The position numbers and the translations under genes were made by a program. Below are positions 7,971 to 16,799 of a stretch of 64,000 bases of DNA, piece by piece. The notes under the pieces were generated by a model. That model saw only the letters and a list, made by a program, of their open reading frames with translations, searched no databases and was not told where the DNA came from. Numbering within the stretch: the stretch's first letter is position 1; the number at the start of each line of letters is the position of its first letter. This DNA is from Qipengyuania profundimaris (GTDB lineage Bacteria > Pseudomonadota > Alphaproteobacteria > Sphingomonadales > Sphingomonadaceae), in contig NZ_JAVAIM010000001.1 of NCBI RefSeq assembly GCF_030717945.1, positions 1,549,131-1,613,130 on the forward strand, given 5' to 3'.

Positions 7971-7995
7971 GGAACCCGCGTCAGCTTAACCTGTT
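7971..7995 (+). promoter_or_regulatory. putative EcfG-type (general stress) promoter of the hemerythrin operon
   Basis: GGAAC at 7971-7975 and TGTT at 7992-7995 are 16 bases apart, a one-mismatch match to the EcfG consensus GGAAC, 16-17 bases, CGTT. Transcription would start near 8002, giving a leader of about 17 bases that carries the ribosome-binding site AAAGGAGA at 8004-8011. Confidence 0.6.
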
Positions 7996-8018
7996 TGATA
8001 GGCAAAGGAGACAATCCC

Positions 8019-8510
8019 ATGGCCACCAACGCAGAAATATTCGACCGCCTCAAGCAGGATCACGACACGCATCGCGAGTTGCTGGACAAGCTGATGGAGA
8101 CGAGCGGCGACAGTAGCGAACGGGACGAACTCTTCACCGAATTGACGAAGGAACTGAAAAGCCACGCTGCGGCAGAAGAGCAGGCGCTCTATTCGACCAT
8201 GCTCCGCAAGCCGCCCACGACGGACGAGACCCGCCATTCCGTGGCCGAACACCACGAAATCGACGAGGCGCTGAACGACCTTGCGGCGACCGACATGTCA
8301 TCGAGTGCGTGGCTGACCAAATTCAAGGAATTCGATCACCAGTACCGCCACCACATCGACGAGGAAGAAGAAGACCACTTCCCCGATTTCGAGAATTACC
8401 TCGATGATGATGACCGCGCGCACATGGAAAAGGTGTTCGAGCGCCGCAAGGAAGAGGAAAAAGCCGAAGCCGAGGTGACTCCGGAAAAGAAGGAAGATGC
8501 CAAGGAATAG
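8019..8510 (+). CDS. hemerythrin HHE-domain protein
   Basis: The 163-aa product is a cytoplasmic four-helix hemerythrin-type protein expected to bind a di-iron centre. Candidate ligands are the His residues in KQDHDTH near residue 13, KSHAAAEEQ near 46, VAEHHEIDE near 74 and DHQYRHHIDEEEEDHF near 107. The C-terminal 35 residues are a charged Glu/Lys tail. Family members bind O2, NO or iron, or protect against oxidative stress. The ATG at 8019 has AAAGGAGA 7 bases upstream and follows a putative EcfG promoter, fitting a stress role. The phospholipase-D-like gene follows after 14 bases. Confidence 0.88.
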   Translation: MATNAEIFDRLKQDHDTHRELLDKLMETSGDSSERDELFTELTKELKSHAAAEEQALYSTMLRKPPTTDETRHSVAEHHEIDEALNDLAATDMSSSAWLTKFKEFDHQYRHHIDEEEEDHFPDFENYLDDDDRAHMEKVFERRKEEEKAEAEVTPEKKEDAKE

Positions 8511-8524
8511 GCTCGGCGGGGGGT

Positions 8525-10063
8525 ATGGACACGCACGAGCAGGACCCGACACAGGTCACCCGGCTGGACGATGGCGTCGAGCCGGGTGTCTGGCGTTATG
8601 AGAAGGTCAAGCGCGCTGCCGTCATCATCGATGCGGCCGATTATTTCTCCGCGATGCAGGCTGCGATGCTGGAGGCCAGACACCGCATCTTCCTGATCGG
8701 ATGGGACTTCGACACTCGTATCCATCTCGCCGAAGGTCGCAGCTGGTGGCAGCGCAGCTACAAGGACAAATATCCGGCGCGCCTGGGGAGCTTCTTTTCG
8801 TGGCTGATGCGCAATCGACCGACACTTGAAATCCGGATTCTCAAATGGAGCTTCGGTGTATTCAAGTTCGTCGTGCGCGGATCGATGTGGTGGGATCTGA
8901 TACGTTGGGCGCGGCACCGCCGAATCGACTTCAAGTTCGACAGCGCACATCCGGTCGGGTGCAGCCACCACCAGAAGATCGCGGTTCTCGACAATTCGCT
9001 GGCGGTGTGCGGCGGGATCGACATGACGGTCAAGCGGTGGGACACTCGCGACCATGCCGAAGACAACCCGCTGCGCAAAACGCCGCGTGGGCAGGCTTAC
9101 GAGCCTTGGCACGATGCCTCGATGATGATGGAAGGCGATATCGCCGATGCGTTGAGCGAATTGGGTCGCGACCGCTGGATTCGCGCCGGCGGGACGCCCT
9201 TGCTGCCGATCCAGAAACGGGAAGAGAGCCTTTGGCCTAAAGGGCTGGAGGCGACGTTCGAAGACGTCGAAATCGGCATCGCCCGCACGCGCGCCGAGTA
9301 TCGCGACTGGAAGGAAGTCCGCGAGATCGAGACTCTGTTCGTCGAGCATATCAAGCGGGCGAAGAAATTCATCTACGCGGAGAGCCAATATTTCGCATCG
9401 CGCGCGATCGCCGAGGCGATATTGGAGCGGGTGCAAGAAGACAATCCGCCCGAAATCGTCATCGTCCATCCTGCACACGCCGATGGCTGGCTGGAGCAGC
9501 AGGCGATGGACCATGCCCGGGCCGAACTGGTCAAATGTATCGAGGATAACGACAAGAAGGGCCGCTTCAGCATCTGGACGCCTGTCAGCGGCATTACGCA
9601 TATTTACGTGCACGCGAAGATCATGATCGTCGATGACGAGATTTTTCGCATTGGTTCGGCCAATATGAACAACCGCTCGATGGGCCTCGACAGCGAATGC
9701 GACGTATTTGTCGATTGTGCGCGCGAAGGAAACGGGCACGCCTGCGAAGCGATTGCGAAAATCCGCTATTCCCTGCTGGCCGAGCATTGCGGGCTGGACG
9801 AGAAAGAAGTTCCCGAGTTGCTAGAGCGGCAGGGATCGATGACCGCGATGATCGATCATTCCATCACGGAAGACGGGCGCAACCTGATCCGGTATCATCC
9901 ACCCGAATTGAACGGAGCGCAGGAAGAGGTCGCGGAAAGCGGTATGCTCGATCCCGAACGCCCGGACGATATGTTCGAGCCGTTTGCCAAAGGCGGCCTT
10001 TTCCGCAAAGGGAGCAGGCTCGAACGGGCTCGCAACCGATGGAAAGGCAAGTGGCGTAAATGA
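8525..10063 (+). CDS. phospholipase D / cardiolipin-synthase-like protein
   Basis: The 512-aa protein belongs to the phospholipase D superfamily. It has two HKD motifs: HHQKIAVLD near residue 149 and HAKIMIVDD near residue 363, the second followed by RIGSANMNNRSMGLDSE as in cardiolipin synthases. Unlike classical cardiolipin synthases it lacks N-terminal membrane helices, so it may be a soluble or peripheral phosphatidyltransferase or phospholipase. It is the middle gene of a likely hemerythrin-PLD-folE operon under a stress-type promoter and overlaps folE by 4 bases. The exact substrate cannot be told from sequence. Confidence 0.85.
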   Translation: MDTHEQDPTQVTRLDDGVEPGVWRYEKVKRAAVIIDAADYFSAMQAAMLEARHRIFLIGWDFDTRIHLAEGRSWWQRSYKDKYPARLGSFFSWLMRNRPTLEIRILKWSFGVFKFVVRGSMWWDLIRWARHRRIDFKFDSAHPVGCSHHQKIAVLDNSLAVCGGIDMTVKRWDTRDHAEDNPLRKTPRGQAYEPWHDASMMMEGDIADALSELGRDRWIRAGGTPLLPIQKREESLWPKGLEATFEDVEIGIARTRAEYRDWKEVREIETLFVEHIKRAKKFIYAESQYFASRAIAEAILERVQEDNPPEIVIVHPAHADGWLEQQAMDHARAELVKCIEDNDKKGRFSIWTPVSGITHIYVHAKIMIVDDEIFRIGSANMNNRSMGLDSECDVFVDCAREGNGHACEAIAKIRYSLLAEHCGLDEKEVPELLERQGSMTAMIDHSITEDGRNLIRYHPPELNGAQEEVAESGMLDPERPDDMFEPFAKGGLFRKGSRLERARNRWKGKWRK

Positions 10064-10671
10064 GCAGCCTGGTTGGACCAGACGAAGACGATCCGCGCGG
10101 CAAACCGCCGGTCCCGGAACACGTGCAGGATGCAATCCGCACGCTCATCGAATGGACGGGTGACGACCCTTCGCGCGAGGGGTTGCTGGATACGCCCGCG
10201 CGCGTGGCCCGTGCGTGGAAGGAGTATTGCGTCGGCTATACGGAAGATCCGGCCATTCACCTCGGCCGCGTGTTCGAGGAAGTCGGCGGCTATAACGAGA
10301 TCGTCCTGCTCAAGGATATCCCGTTCCAGTCGCATTGCGAGCACCACATGGCCCCGATCATCGGTAAGGCGGCGATCGCTTACCTGCCCAATGATCGCGT
10401 AGTGGGTATCTCGAAACTCGCCCGCGTTTTGCATGGCTTCGCGCGTCGGCTGCAAGTGCAAGAGCGGCTGACCGCCGAGGTCGCCGACTGCATTTGGGAA
10501 AATCTGGAGCCACAGGGCGTCGCCGTCGTGATTGAGGCGTCGCACAGCTGCATGACGGCGCGCGGTGTGCGTACGCCGGGGGTGGGCATGATAACCAGCC
10601 GGATGATGGGCACGTTTCTCGAAGACCAGCGCAGCCGCAAGGAAGTGCTGAGCCTGATGGGCTACGGCTGA
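10060..10671 (+). CDS. folE: GTP cyclohydrolase I
   Basis: This 203-aa enzyme converts GTP to 7,8-dihydroneopterin triphosphate at the entry to folate (and queuosine) synthesis. It is the zinc-dependent type IA: CEHHMAPIIGKAAIAY around residue 90 supplies Cys and His ligands and ASHSCMTARGV near residue 157 supplies the second Cys. LARVLHGFARRLQVQERLT is also characteristic. The ATG overlaps the stop of the phospholipase-D-like gene (ATGA), so translation is coupled. Its place behind a hemerythrin gene with a stress-type promoter is unexpected for a housekeeping enzyme. Confidence 0.96.
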   Translation: MSSLVGPDEDDPRGKPPVPEHVQDAIRTLIEWTGDDPSREGLLDTPARVARAWKEYCVGYTEDPAIHLGRVFEEVGGYNEIVLLKDIPFQSHCEHHMAPIIGKAAIAYLPNDRVVGISKLARVLHGFARRLQVQERLTAEVADCIWENLEPQGVAVVIEASHSCMTARGVRTPGVGMITSRMMGTFLEDQRSRKEVLSLMGYG

Positions 10672-10778
10672 CCGCTCAGTCGCCGATCAGTTTCTCCGGA
10701 AAACCGCGGGGTTCTCGTTTCGGCGCGGTCTCGCCTGTCCGGTTTCGTTTTTCTTCGCTCCCCTGCGGAAACGACTGC

Positions 10779-10809
10779 GCCCCGCCTTGCGAATCGGGCA
10801 AGGCGGGGG
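10779..10809 (-). terminator. hairpin between folE and the peroxiredoxin gene
   Basis: GCCCCGCCTTGC at 10779-10790 pairs with GCAAGGCGGGG around a 7-base loop. It lies between two convergent genes. There is no clear T run, so terminator function rests on stem strength and position. Confidence 0.55.
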
Positions 10810-10843
10810 GCGATATTGTCCGCAGCTGGGACGGCTGTCGTTG

Positions 10844-11323
10844 TCAGAGCTGGCCGAGCATATGCTCAGCGCTGGACACCGAGAAATCGCCCGGCGCTTC
10901 GACATTGAGCTCCTTCACCACGCCGTCTTCGACCACCATCGAGTAACGCTGTCCGCGTTTGCCCATGCCGAAGCCCGAGCCATCCATGGTGAGACCGACC
11001 GCTTCCGCGAAATCGCCATTGCCATCGGCCAGCATGGTGATGTCGTCACTGCCGGCAGAGGATTTCCAGGCCCCCATTACGAAAGCGTCGTTGACGGCCG
11101 TGGCCACGATTTCGTCCACGCCCTTGGCTTTCAGCTCGTCGGCCTTCTCGACATAGCCAGGAAGGTGGCGCGCCGAACAGGTAGGCGTGAAAGCACCCGG
11201 TACCGAAAAGAGAGCCACTGTCTTGCCCTTGAAATACTCGCCGGACTGAACCTGCTCGGGGCCGTTTTCCGTCGCCTTGACCAAGGTCACATCGGGCAGC
11301 TTGTCGCCCACCGAAATCGTCAT
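10844..11323 (-). CDS. peroxiredoxin, Prx5 subfamily
   Basis: The 159-aa protein has the Prx5 peroxidatic motif [16 protein letters not shown] with Thr46 and peroxidatic Cys49. It should reduce hydrogen peroxide and organic peroxides with thiol donors (glutathione, glutaredoxin or thioredoxin) in the cytoplasm. No second Cys is present, so it is a 1-Cys enzyme. The family core [14 protein letters not shown] lies near the C-terminus. The ATG at 11321-11323 has AGGAA 8 bases upstream. It is divergent from ahcY across a 230-base spacer. Confidence 0.93.
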   Translation of the reverse strand: MTISVGDKLPDVTLVKATENGPEQVQSGEYFKGKTVALFSVPGAFTPTCSARHLPGYVEKADELKAKGVDEIVATAVNDAFVMGAWKSSAGSDDITMLADGNGDFAEAVGLTMDGSGFGMGKRGQRYSMVVEDGVVKELNVEAPGDFSVSSAEHMLGQL

Positions 11324-11553
11324 CGCTGAATTCCTTGTCTGTCCCGTCCGGTGCCGAGGTAGGCCGCGCGGGCTGCCCATGCAACCGGTGTCCCGGCGAA
11401 AACCAGCTCGTCGGGCACTCGCTTGGCGGCGACCCGAGCGGCAGGCGGCGAGAATTGCTTTCGCCCGAGGGAGGGGGTAGGGGCAGCGCCATACGGCATC
11501 GCCCCTTCCGCGTGCGAGGCCATTCTCTTCAAATATCTCTCGAGGACATGAGC
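11324..11553. other. 230-base divergent spacer between peroxiredoxin and ahcY
   Basis: This is one of the longest spacers in the window. It holds the ribosome-binding sites of both genes and a hairpin in which GGGGC at 11480-11484 pairs with GCCCC at 11501-11505, enclosing a second GCC/GGC pair. I looked for a SAH or SAM-II riboswitch before ahcY and did not recognise one. Confidence 0.4.
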
Positions 11554-12963
11554 GTGACCGCATTTTCCGACTACGTCATCAAGGACATCGCGCTGGCTGA
11601 TTACGGCCGCGCTGAAATCAATATCGCCGAAACCGAAATGCCGGGCTTGATGGCTCTGCGTGAGGAATACGGCGAAGAGCAGCCGCTGAAGGGCGCGCGC
11701 ATCACCGGCTCGCTGCACATGACGATCCAGACCGCCGTGCTGATCGAAACGCTGGTCGCGCTGGGCGCCGACGTGCGCTGGGCGACCTGCAACATCTTCT
11801 CGACGCAGGACCATGCGGCCGCTGCCATCGCAGCACAGGACATTCCGGTGTTCGCGATCAAGGGCGAAAGCCTGGCCGATTACTGGGACTATGTCGGCAA
11901 GATTTTCGACTGGTCCACGGATGAGGACCCCGACCAGACCGCCAACATCATCCTCGACGATGGCGGCGATGCGACAATGTTCGCCCTCTGGGGCGCCCGT
12001 ATCGAAGCTGGCGAGGAACTGCCCGAGCCGCAGAATGCCGAGGAAATCGAATTCCAGCGTGCGCTCAAGGCTTTCCTGAAGGATCGCCCCGGCTACCTGA
12101 CCAACTCGGTGAAGAACATCGTCGGCGTTTCGGAAGAAACCACGACCGGCGTCCACCGCCTCTATCACCTCGCCAAGCAGGGCAAGCTCCCGTTCCCGGC
12201 GATCAACGTGAACGACAGCGTCACCAAGTCGAAGTTCGACAATCTTTATGGCTGTCGCGAATCGCTGGTCGACGCCATCCGACGCGCGACGGACGTCATG
12301 CTCTCGGGCAAGGTCGCCTGCGTCGCCGGCTTCGGCGATGTCGGCAAGGGTTCGGCCCAGTCGCTCCGCAATGGCGGCGCGCGCGTACTCGTAACCGAGA
12401 TCGACCCGATCTGCGCGCTGCAGGCCGCGATGGACGGCTTCGAAGTCGTCACCATGGAAGAGGCCGTGAAGGTCGCGGACATCTTCTGCACCGCCACCGG
12501 CAACGAACACGTCATCACCGCCGAACACATGAAGGCGATGAAGGACAAGGCGATCGTCTGCAACATCGGCCACTTCGACAGCGAGATCCAGATCTCGGCA
12601 CTCGACAATTACGAGTGGACCGAACTCAAGCCCGGCACCGACCTCGTCAAGTTTCCCGACGGCAAGGAAATCATCGTGCTGGGCCAGGGGCGCCTGGTGA
12701 ACCTCGCCTGCGCGACCGGCCACCCGAGCTTCGTTATGAGCTTCAGCTTCACCAACCAGACGCTGGCGCAGATCGAGCTGTGGACCAAGGGCGACGAGTA
12801 CAAGAACGACGTCTACGTCCTGCCCAAGCACCTCGATGAAAAGGTCGCGGCGCTGCACCTCGACAAGCTCGGCGTGAAGCTGACCGAGCTCAGCCAGAAG
12901 CAGGCCGACTACATCGGCGTTCCGGTCGAAGGGCCGTTCAAGCCCGAACATTATCGCTACTGA
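11554..12963 (+). CDS. ahcY: adenosylhomocysteinase (S-adenosylhomocysteine hydrolase)
   Basis: The 469-aa NAD-dependent enzyme reversibly splits S-adenosylhomocysteine into adenosine and homocysteine, removing the inhibitory product of methyltransferases. Hallmarks are [18 protein letters not shown] near residue 50, the NAD-binding [11 protein letters not shown] near residue 260, and the C-terminal segment ending FKPEHYRY. The frame is open far upstream. GAGGA at 11542-11546 is placed correctly for the GTG at 11554 but too close to the ATG at 11548, so I choose GTG (product [11 protein letters not shown]); the ATG would add two residues. It is followed by a hairpin and then divL. Confidence 0.96.
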   Translation: MTAFSDYVIKDIALADYGRAEINIAETEMPGLMALREEYGEEQPLKGARITGSLHMTIQTAVLIETLVALGADVRWATCNIFSTQDHAAAAIAAQDIPVFAIKGESLADYWDYVGKIFDWSTDEDPDQTANIILDDGGDATMFALWGARIEAGEELPEPQNAEEIEFQRALKAFLKDRPGYLTNSVKNIVGVSEETTTGVHRLYHLAKQGKLPFPAINVNDSVTKSKFDNLYGCRESLVDAIRRATDVMLSGKVACVAGFGDVGKGSAQSLRNGGARVLVTEIDPICALQAAMDGFEVVTMEEAVKVADIFCTATGNEHVITAEHMKAMKDKAIVCNIGHFDSEIQISALDNYEWTELKPGTDLVKFPDGKEIIVLGQGRLVNLACATGHPSFVMSFSFTNQTLAQIELWTKGDEYKNDVYVLPKHLDEKVAALHLDKLGVKLTELSQKQADYIGVPVEGPFKPEHYRY

Positions 12964-12976
12964 TCGATGATCCTTT

Positions 12977-13012
12977 GCGGGGAGTTGCAATGGCTTGCCA
13001 TTGCATCCCCGC
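12977..13012 (+). terminator. hairpin between ahcY and divL
   Basis: TGCAATGG pairs with CCATTGCA around the loop CTTG, and the stem extends with GCGGGGA pairing with TCCCCGC. No T run follows, so it may be an attenuator, an mRNA-stabilising hairpin or a weak terminator that still lets ahcY transcripts reach divL. Confidence 0.5.
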
Positions 13013-13036
13013 GACAGGCGGCATAGCTGGCAGGTA

Positions 13037-15379
13037 ATGGAAATCTCGCCTGCATTGCTGGCCCTTGTCGGGTTGTTGCTTGCGCTCTGGACCGCCGCGG
13101 CGGTCTGGGTGATGCTGCGCGCGAGCGGGCGGGAGCAGAAGTTCGCCTCTACCCGCAAGTCGGCGCTGCGGATGGCGCGGATGCTGGAGGAATCGCCTGC
13201 GGTTCCATTGCTCGTGCGGGCCGATGGCCGGATCGAAGCGCCCGACCGTTTCGCGCGTTGGCTAGGCCTTTTGAAAGTGCCGGAGTTTCTCAGCGAACTG
13301 ACCGGCGCCGATGGAAACGGCCTCAGCGAAGAACAGGTCGAAGAGCTGACGAGCAAGGTTCGTCGCACGCAAAAGACGGCCAAGCCCTTCCGCATGTCGC
13401 TCGCTGTCCCGGGGTCGGAGCGTGCGCTGACGCTCAGCGGAACGCTGGCCGATCCGGCAGTTTCGCCGAATGGTGCCGCGCTGGTCTGGGTGTTCGACTA
13501 TAGCGAAAGCCAGACCGAGCTGAGCCAGCTGCGCGAGGAAGCGGCCCGCGCCAAGGACGATTTCGGCGCGCTCGTGGGCCTAATCGAAGCGGCGCCCATG
13601 CCCATGTGGTTTCGCGGCGGCGACATGAAGCTGCGCCTCGTCAACCGCGCCTATGTCGAAGCTGTCGGGGCCCAGAGCGCGGACGAAGTGGTCACCAAGC
13701 AGGTCGAGCTGGTCGAGACCGTCGGCGGGCGCAGCGCATCGCAGGTCGCCCAGCAGGCCGCCGACCGCCGCCAGCCGATCGAGCGCATCGTGTCCGCCAC
13801 TATCAACGAAGCACGCCGCACTATCCGCGTTACCGACCTGCCGTTGGTCGGCGAGGGCATCGCCGGCTACGCGGTCGATATCGAAGAGATGGAAGAGCAG
13901 GCCCGCGAATTCCGGGCCTTCCGCGAAGCGCAGCGTTCCATGCTCGACCAGCTCTCCATCGGCGTTGCGCAGTTCGATGCGCAGCACCGCATGACCTTTG
14001 CGAACCAGCCGTTCCACCGCGTTTTCGCTTTGCCGCCGGGCGTGGTGAACGATCGCACGACCTTCGAGCACATGCTGCTGATCGCGCGCGAGGCGGGGCG
14101 GATTCCCGAAGTCCGGGACTTCCCATCGTGGCGCAACGAGTTGGTGAACTGGTTCCAGCGCGACGAGCCGCACGAAGAGGCATGGCCCCTGTCCGACAGT
14201 ACGCACCTGCGCGTCGTCGCCCAACCGCTGCCCGATGGCGGCTTGGTGATGATCGCCGAAGACCGGACCGAACAGCTGGCTCTCTCGGCTACGCGCGACA
14301 CGCTGTTGCGGACGCGTACCGCAACCTTCGACAGCCTGTTCGAGGCGCTTGCCGTCTTTGCACCCGACGGTCACCTCGAACTCTGGAACCGCAGCTTCCC
14401 CGGCGCCTGGGGGTTGGAGCCTGAAGTTGTCGATGGACATCCGCAGGCCGAAGACCTGCTGGAAGCCATCGCCGGCAATCTCGCCGATCCCGGGGCTATC
14501 GACGTGGTCGGAAATACCATCCGTTCGGCCACGCTGGATCGCAAGAAACGCACGGCGCGGGTGGAACTGGCGGATGGACGCACGCTCGATCTCGAAGGGG
14601 TTCCGCTGCCCGACGGCAACGGCCTGCTGACCGTGCTCGACGTAACTGCATCGCAGCAGGCGGAAGAGGCGCTGCGCGAGCGGAACCGGGCGCTCGAGGA
14701 AGCGGATGCCGTGATGACGCGCTTCCTCGCCAATATGAGCTATGAATTCCGCACACCGCTGACCTCCATCGGCGGGTTCGCCGAACTGCTTTCGAGCGGC
14801 ATCGCCGGCGAACTCAGTCCGCAGGCGGTGGAATATGTGCAGGCCATCTCGCTGTCGGTCGGCAAGCTGACCGAGCAGGTCGAGAACGTCCTCGACCTGT
14901 CGCAAAGCGAGGCGGGGCTGATGCCTCTGAACACCGCCAAGATCGAGCTGCTGCCCTTCATCACGCAAGTGGTGCGCGCAGAGGAAAAACGGATCGTCGA
15001 CGGCGGCCTCACGCTCGATCTGAAGGGCGGGGCCGGCAAAGTGGTGACTGCCGATGCGCAACAGCTCCGCCGCGCTATCGCGAACCTGCTCGACAATGCC
15101 ATTTCGGCGACCCCGCAGGGAGGCCGTATCCAAGTCGAACTCGGCAAATCGCGCGGCGAGACGAAGATCGTGATCTCCGATAATGGCCGCGGCATGAACC
15201 AGCATGAACTGGCCCGCGCGCTCGAAGGCATTCGCATGGCGGCCGATGGCAAGGGGATCGAGCGCCGCCATGGCCTCGGCATACCGCTCGCCCGGCAGCT
15301 GATCGAGGCGCATGACGGCAAACTGGAAATCGTCAGCCGCCCAAGTTCCGGCACGACCGCGACCATTACGCTGCCGTGA
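13037..15379 (+). CDS. divL: DivL-type PAS-domain sensor kinase homologue with Tyr replacing the phosphoacceptor His
   Basis: The 780-aa protein has one N-terminal membrane helix (about residues 6-27), PAS-like regions between about residues 170 and 540, and a C-terminal histidine-kinase module. The H-box reads SYEFRTPLT where kinases have SHELRTPLT, so Tyr569 replaces the phosphorylated His. The ATPase part keeps its N-box (NLLDNA), DNGRGM and GLGIPLA motifs. Tyr at this place is the mark of Caulobacter DivL, which reads the phosphorylation state of DivK and controls the CckA-CtrA pathway. The ATG at 13037 is preferred over the longer frame, whose first 14 codons run through the preceding hairpin. 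It overlaps tsaE by 4 bases. Confidence 0.9.
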   Translation: MEISPALLALVGLLLALWTAAAVWVMLRASGREQKFASTRKSALRMARMLEESPAVPLLVRADGRIEAPDRFARWLGLLKVPEFLSELTGADGNGLSEEQVEELTSKVRRTQKTAKPFRMSLAVPGSERALTLSGTLADPAVSPNGAALVWVFDYSESQTELSQLREEAARAKDDFGALVGLIEAAPMPMWFRGGDMKLRLVNRAYVEAVGAQSADEVVTKQVELVETVGGRSASQVAQQAADRRQPIERIVSATINEARRTIRVTDLPLVGEGIAGYAVDIEEMEEQAREFRAFREAQRSMLDQLSIGVAQFDAQHRMTFANQPFHRVFALPPGVVNDRTTFEHMLLIAREAGRIPEVRDFPSWRNELVNWFQRDEPHEEAWPLSDSTHLRVVAQPLPDGGLVMIAEDRTEQLALSATRDTLLRTRTATFDSLFEALAVFAPDGHLELWNRSFPGAWGLEPEVVDGHPQAEDLLEAIAGNLADPGAIDVVGNTIRSATLDRKKRTARVELADGRTLDLEGVPLPDGNGLLTVLDVTASQQAEEALRERNRALEEADAVMTRFLANMSYEFRTPLTSIGGFAELLSSGIAGELSPQAVEYVQAISLSVGKLTEQVENVLDLSQSEAGLMPLNTAKIELLPFITQVVRAEEKRIVDGGLTLDLKGGAGKVVTADAQQLRRAIANLLDNAISATPQGGRIQVELGKSRGETKIVISDNGRGMNQHELARALEGIRMAADGKGIERRHGLGIPLARQLIEAHDGKLEIVSRPSSGTTATITLP

Positions 15380-15813
15380 CGATTGCCTTACCCAATCTCG
15401 TTGCGATGGAAGCACTGGGTGCGCGCATCGCCGTCCTGCTCCAGCCGGGCGATGTGGTTGCGCTTGCCGGCGATTTGGGCACTGGAAAGACGACGCTGGC
15501 GCGCGCTATTTTGCACGCTCTTGGCCATCGGGGCGAAGTGCCGTCACCGACCTTCACGATCATCGAAACCTATGACGCCTTGCACCCGCCGATAGTGCAC
15601 GCCGATTTCTACCGCCTCCGCCATCCCGACGAAGTGTACGAGCTGGGCCTCGACGACTACCGCGACGGTGCCGCACTCATCGCGGAATGGCCCGATCACG
15701 CAGGAGGGTTCGCCCACGAGCCGGGCTGCCTTTCGATAAGGCTCGAAAAAGTGGGCGAAGGGCGCGAAGCCGTTGTAACCGCAGGCGAGACTTGGCAAAG
15801 CCGCTGGCCATGA
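15376..15813 (+). CDS. tsaE: tRNA N6-threonylcarbamoyladenosine biosynthesis ATPase TsaE
   Basis: The 145-aa P-loop protein supports TsaB/TsaD in placing the t6A37 modification on ANN-decoding tRNAs. Walker A is GDLGTGKTT at residues 32-40 and the family motifs SPTFTIIETY and HADFYRL follow at about residues 56-76. The start is GTG at 15376, inside the divL stop (GTGA), and its stop overlaps the amgK start (ATGA). This double overlap places it firmly in the divL operon. No tsaB or tsaD is in the window. Confidence 0.95.
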   Translation: MTIALPNLVAMEALGARIAVLLQPGDVVALAGDLGTGKTTLARAILHALGHRGEVPSPTFTIIETYDALHPPIVHADFYRLRHPDEVYELGLDDYRDGAALIAEWPDHAGGFAHEPGCLSIRLEKVGEGREAVVTAGETWQSRWP

Positions 15814-16799
15814 GCGCAACGCTACCCCACGGACTCCACGCATTTCTCGGCGACACCGAATGGGAGGGGGCGGAAATCGCTCCGCTCGTCGGCGATGCCA
15901 GCTTTCGCCGCTATTTCCGCCTCCGCATGGGCGATCGCAGCGCGATGCTGATGCATGCGCCGCCGCCGGAGGAAGATCCGAAACCGTTCTTGCATGTCGC
16001 CGATTGGCTGACCGCAAACGGGATGCGGGGGCCGGAAATCTATCTTCAGGATGCGGACGCCGGATGGGTGCTGACCGAGGACTTCGGCGATCACCGCGTG
16101 CGCGAATGGATCGACGATCATCCCGACGACGAGCACGATATCTATGCCGGTGCGATCGAGGCGCTGGTCAAGCTGCATACGCTGCCGCCGGGGCCGTTTC
16201 CTCCATACGACATGGCGACTTACTTGCGCGAAGTGGACCTCTTCACTGAATGGTACTGCCCCGCCGCAGGTCTGAATGTCGATCAGAAGGGTTGGACCGC
16301 AGCCTGGCGCGAGGTGCTGGAGCCATTGCTGTCGCGACAGGATCCGGGCGTCACCGTGCTGCGCGACTATCATGCGGAGAACATTATGCTGCTGGAGCCG
16401 GGGAAACTCGGCGGCGAGCAGGGGCTGATCGATTTCCAGGACGCGCTGGTCGGCCACCCGGCCTACGATCTCGTCAGCCTGCTGCAGGATGCGCGGCGCG
16501 ACGTCTCCGAACAGTTGGAGCATGACATGCTGTGCCGCTACCGCGCCGCAGCCGATCCGGGCGAGCATTTCGAGGCCGACTACGCGCGGCTCGGCGCGCA
16601 ACGGAATGCGAAGATCGTCGGCATCTTCACTCGCCTCTACAAGCGCGACGGCAAGTCCCGCTATCTCGCGATGATCCCGCGCGTATGGCGCGCCATGGAA
16701 CGCGATCTCGCGCATCCGGTCGCGGCGCCTCTCGCGGCGTGGTTCGCGGCGAATATTCCGGCGGACCTTCGCGAGAATGGAGGCGGCGAAATCACGTGA
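15810..16799 (+). CDS. amgK: N-acetylmuramate/N-acetylglucosamine anomeric kinase AmgK
   Basis: The 329-aa protein has an aminoglycoside-phosphotransferase fold. GDASFRRYFRL near residue 28 is the nucleotide-binding part, LRDYHAENIML near residue 188 is the catalytic Asp/His loop, and LIDFQDALVG near residue 208 carries the metal-binding Asp. Next to a MurU-type nucleotidyltransferase it matches AmgK, which makes MurNAc alpha-1-phosphate in the peptidoglycan-recycling route that bypasses de novo UDP-MurNAc synthesis and its fosfomycin-sensitive step. Starts (ATGA) and ends (GTGA) overlap both neighbours. Confidence 0.88.
   Translation: MSATLPHGLHAFLGDTEWEGAEIAPLVGDASFRRYFRLRMGDRSAMLMHAPPPEEDPKPFLHVADWLTANGMRGPEIYLQDADAGWVLTEDFGDHRVREWIDDHPDDEHDIYAGAIEALVKLHTLPPGPFPPYDMATYLREVDLFTEWYCPAAGLNVDQKGWTAAWREVLEPLLSRQDPGVTVLRDYHAENIMLLEPGKLGGEQGLIDFQDALVGHPAYDLVSLLQDARRDVSEQLEHDMLCRYRAAADPGEHFEADYARLGAQRNAKIVGIFTRLYKRDGKSRYLAMIPRVWRAMERDLAHPVAAPLAAWFAANIPADLRENGGGEIT

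Noticed and set aside
11324-11553. SAH or SAM-II riboswitch before ahcY
   Set aside because: I could not match the conserved core of either class; only generic hairpins are seen.
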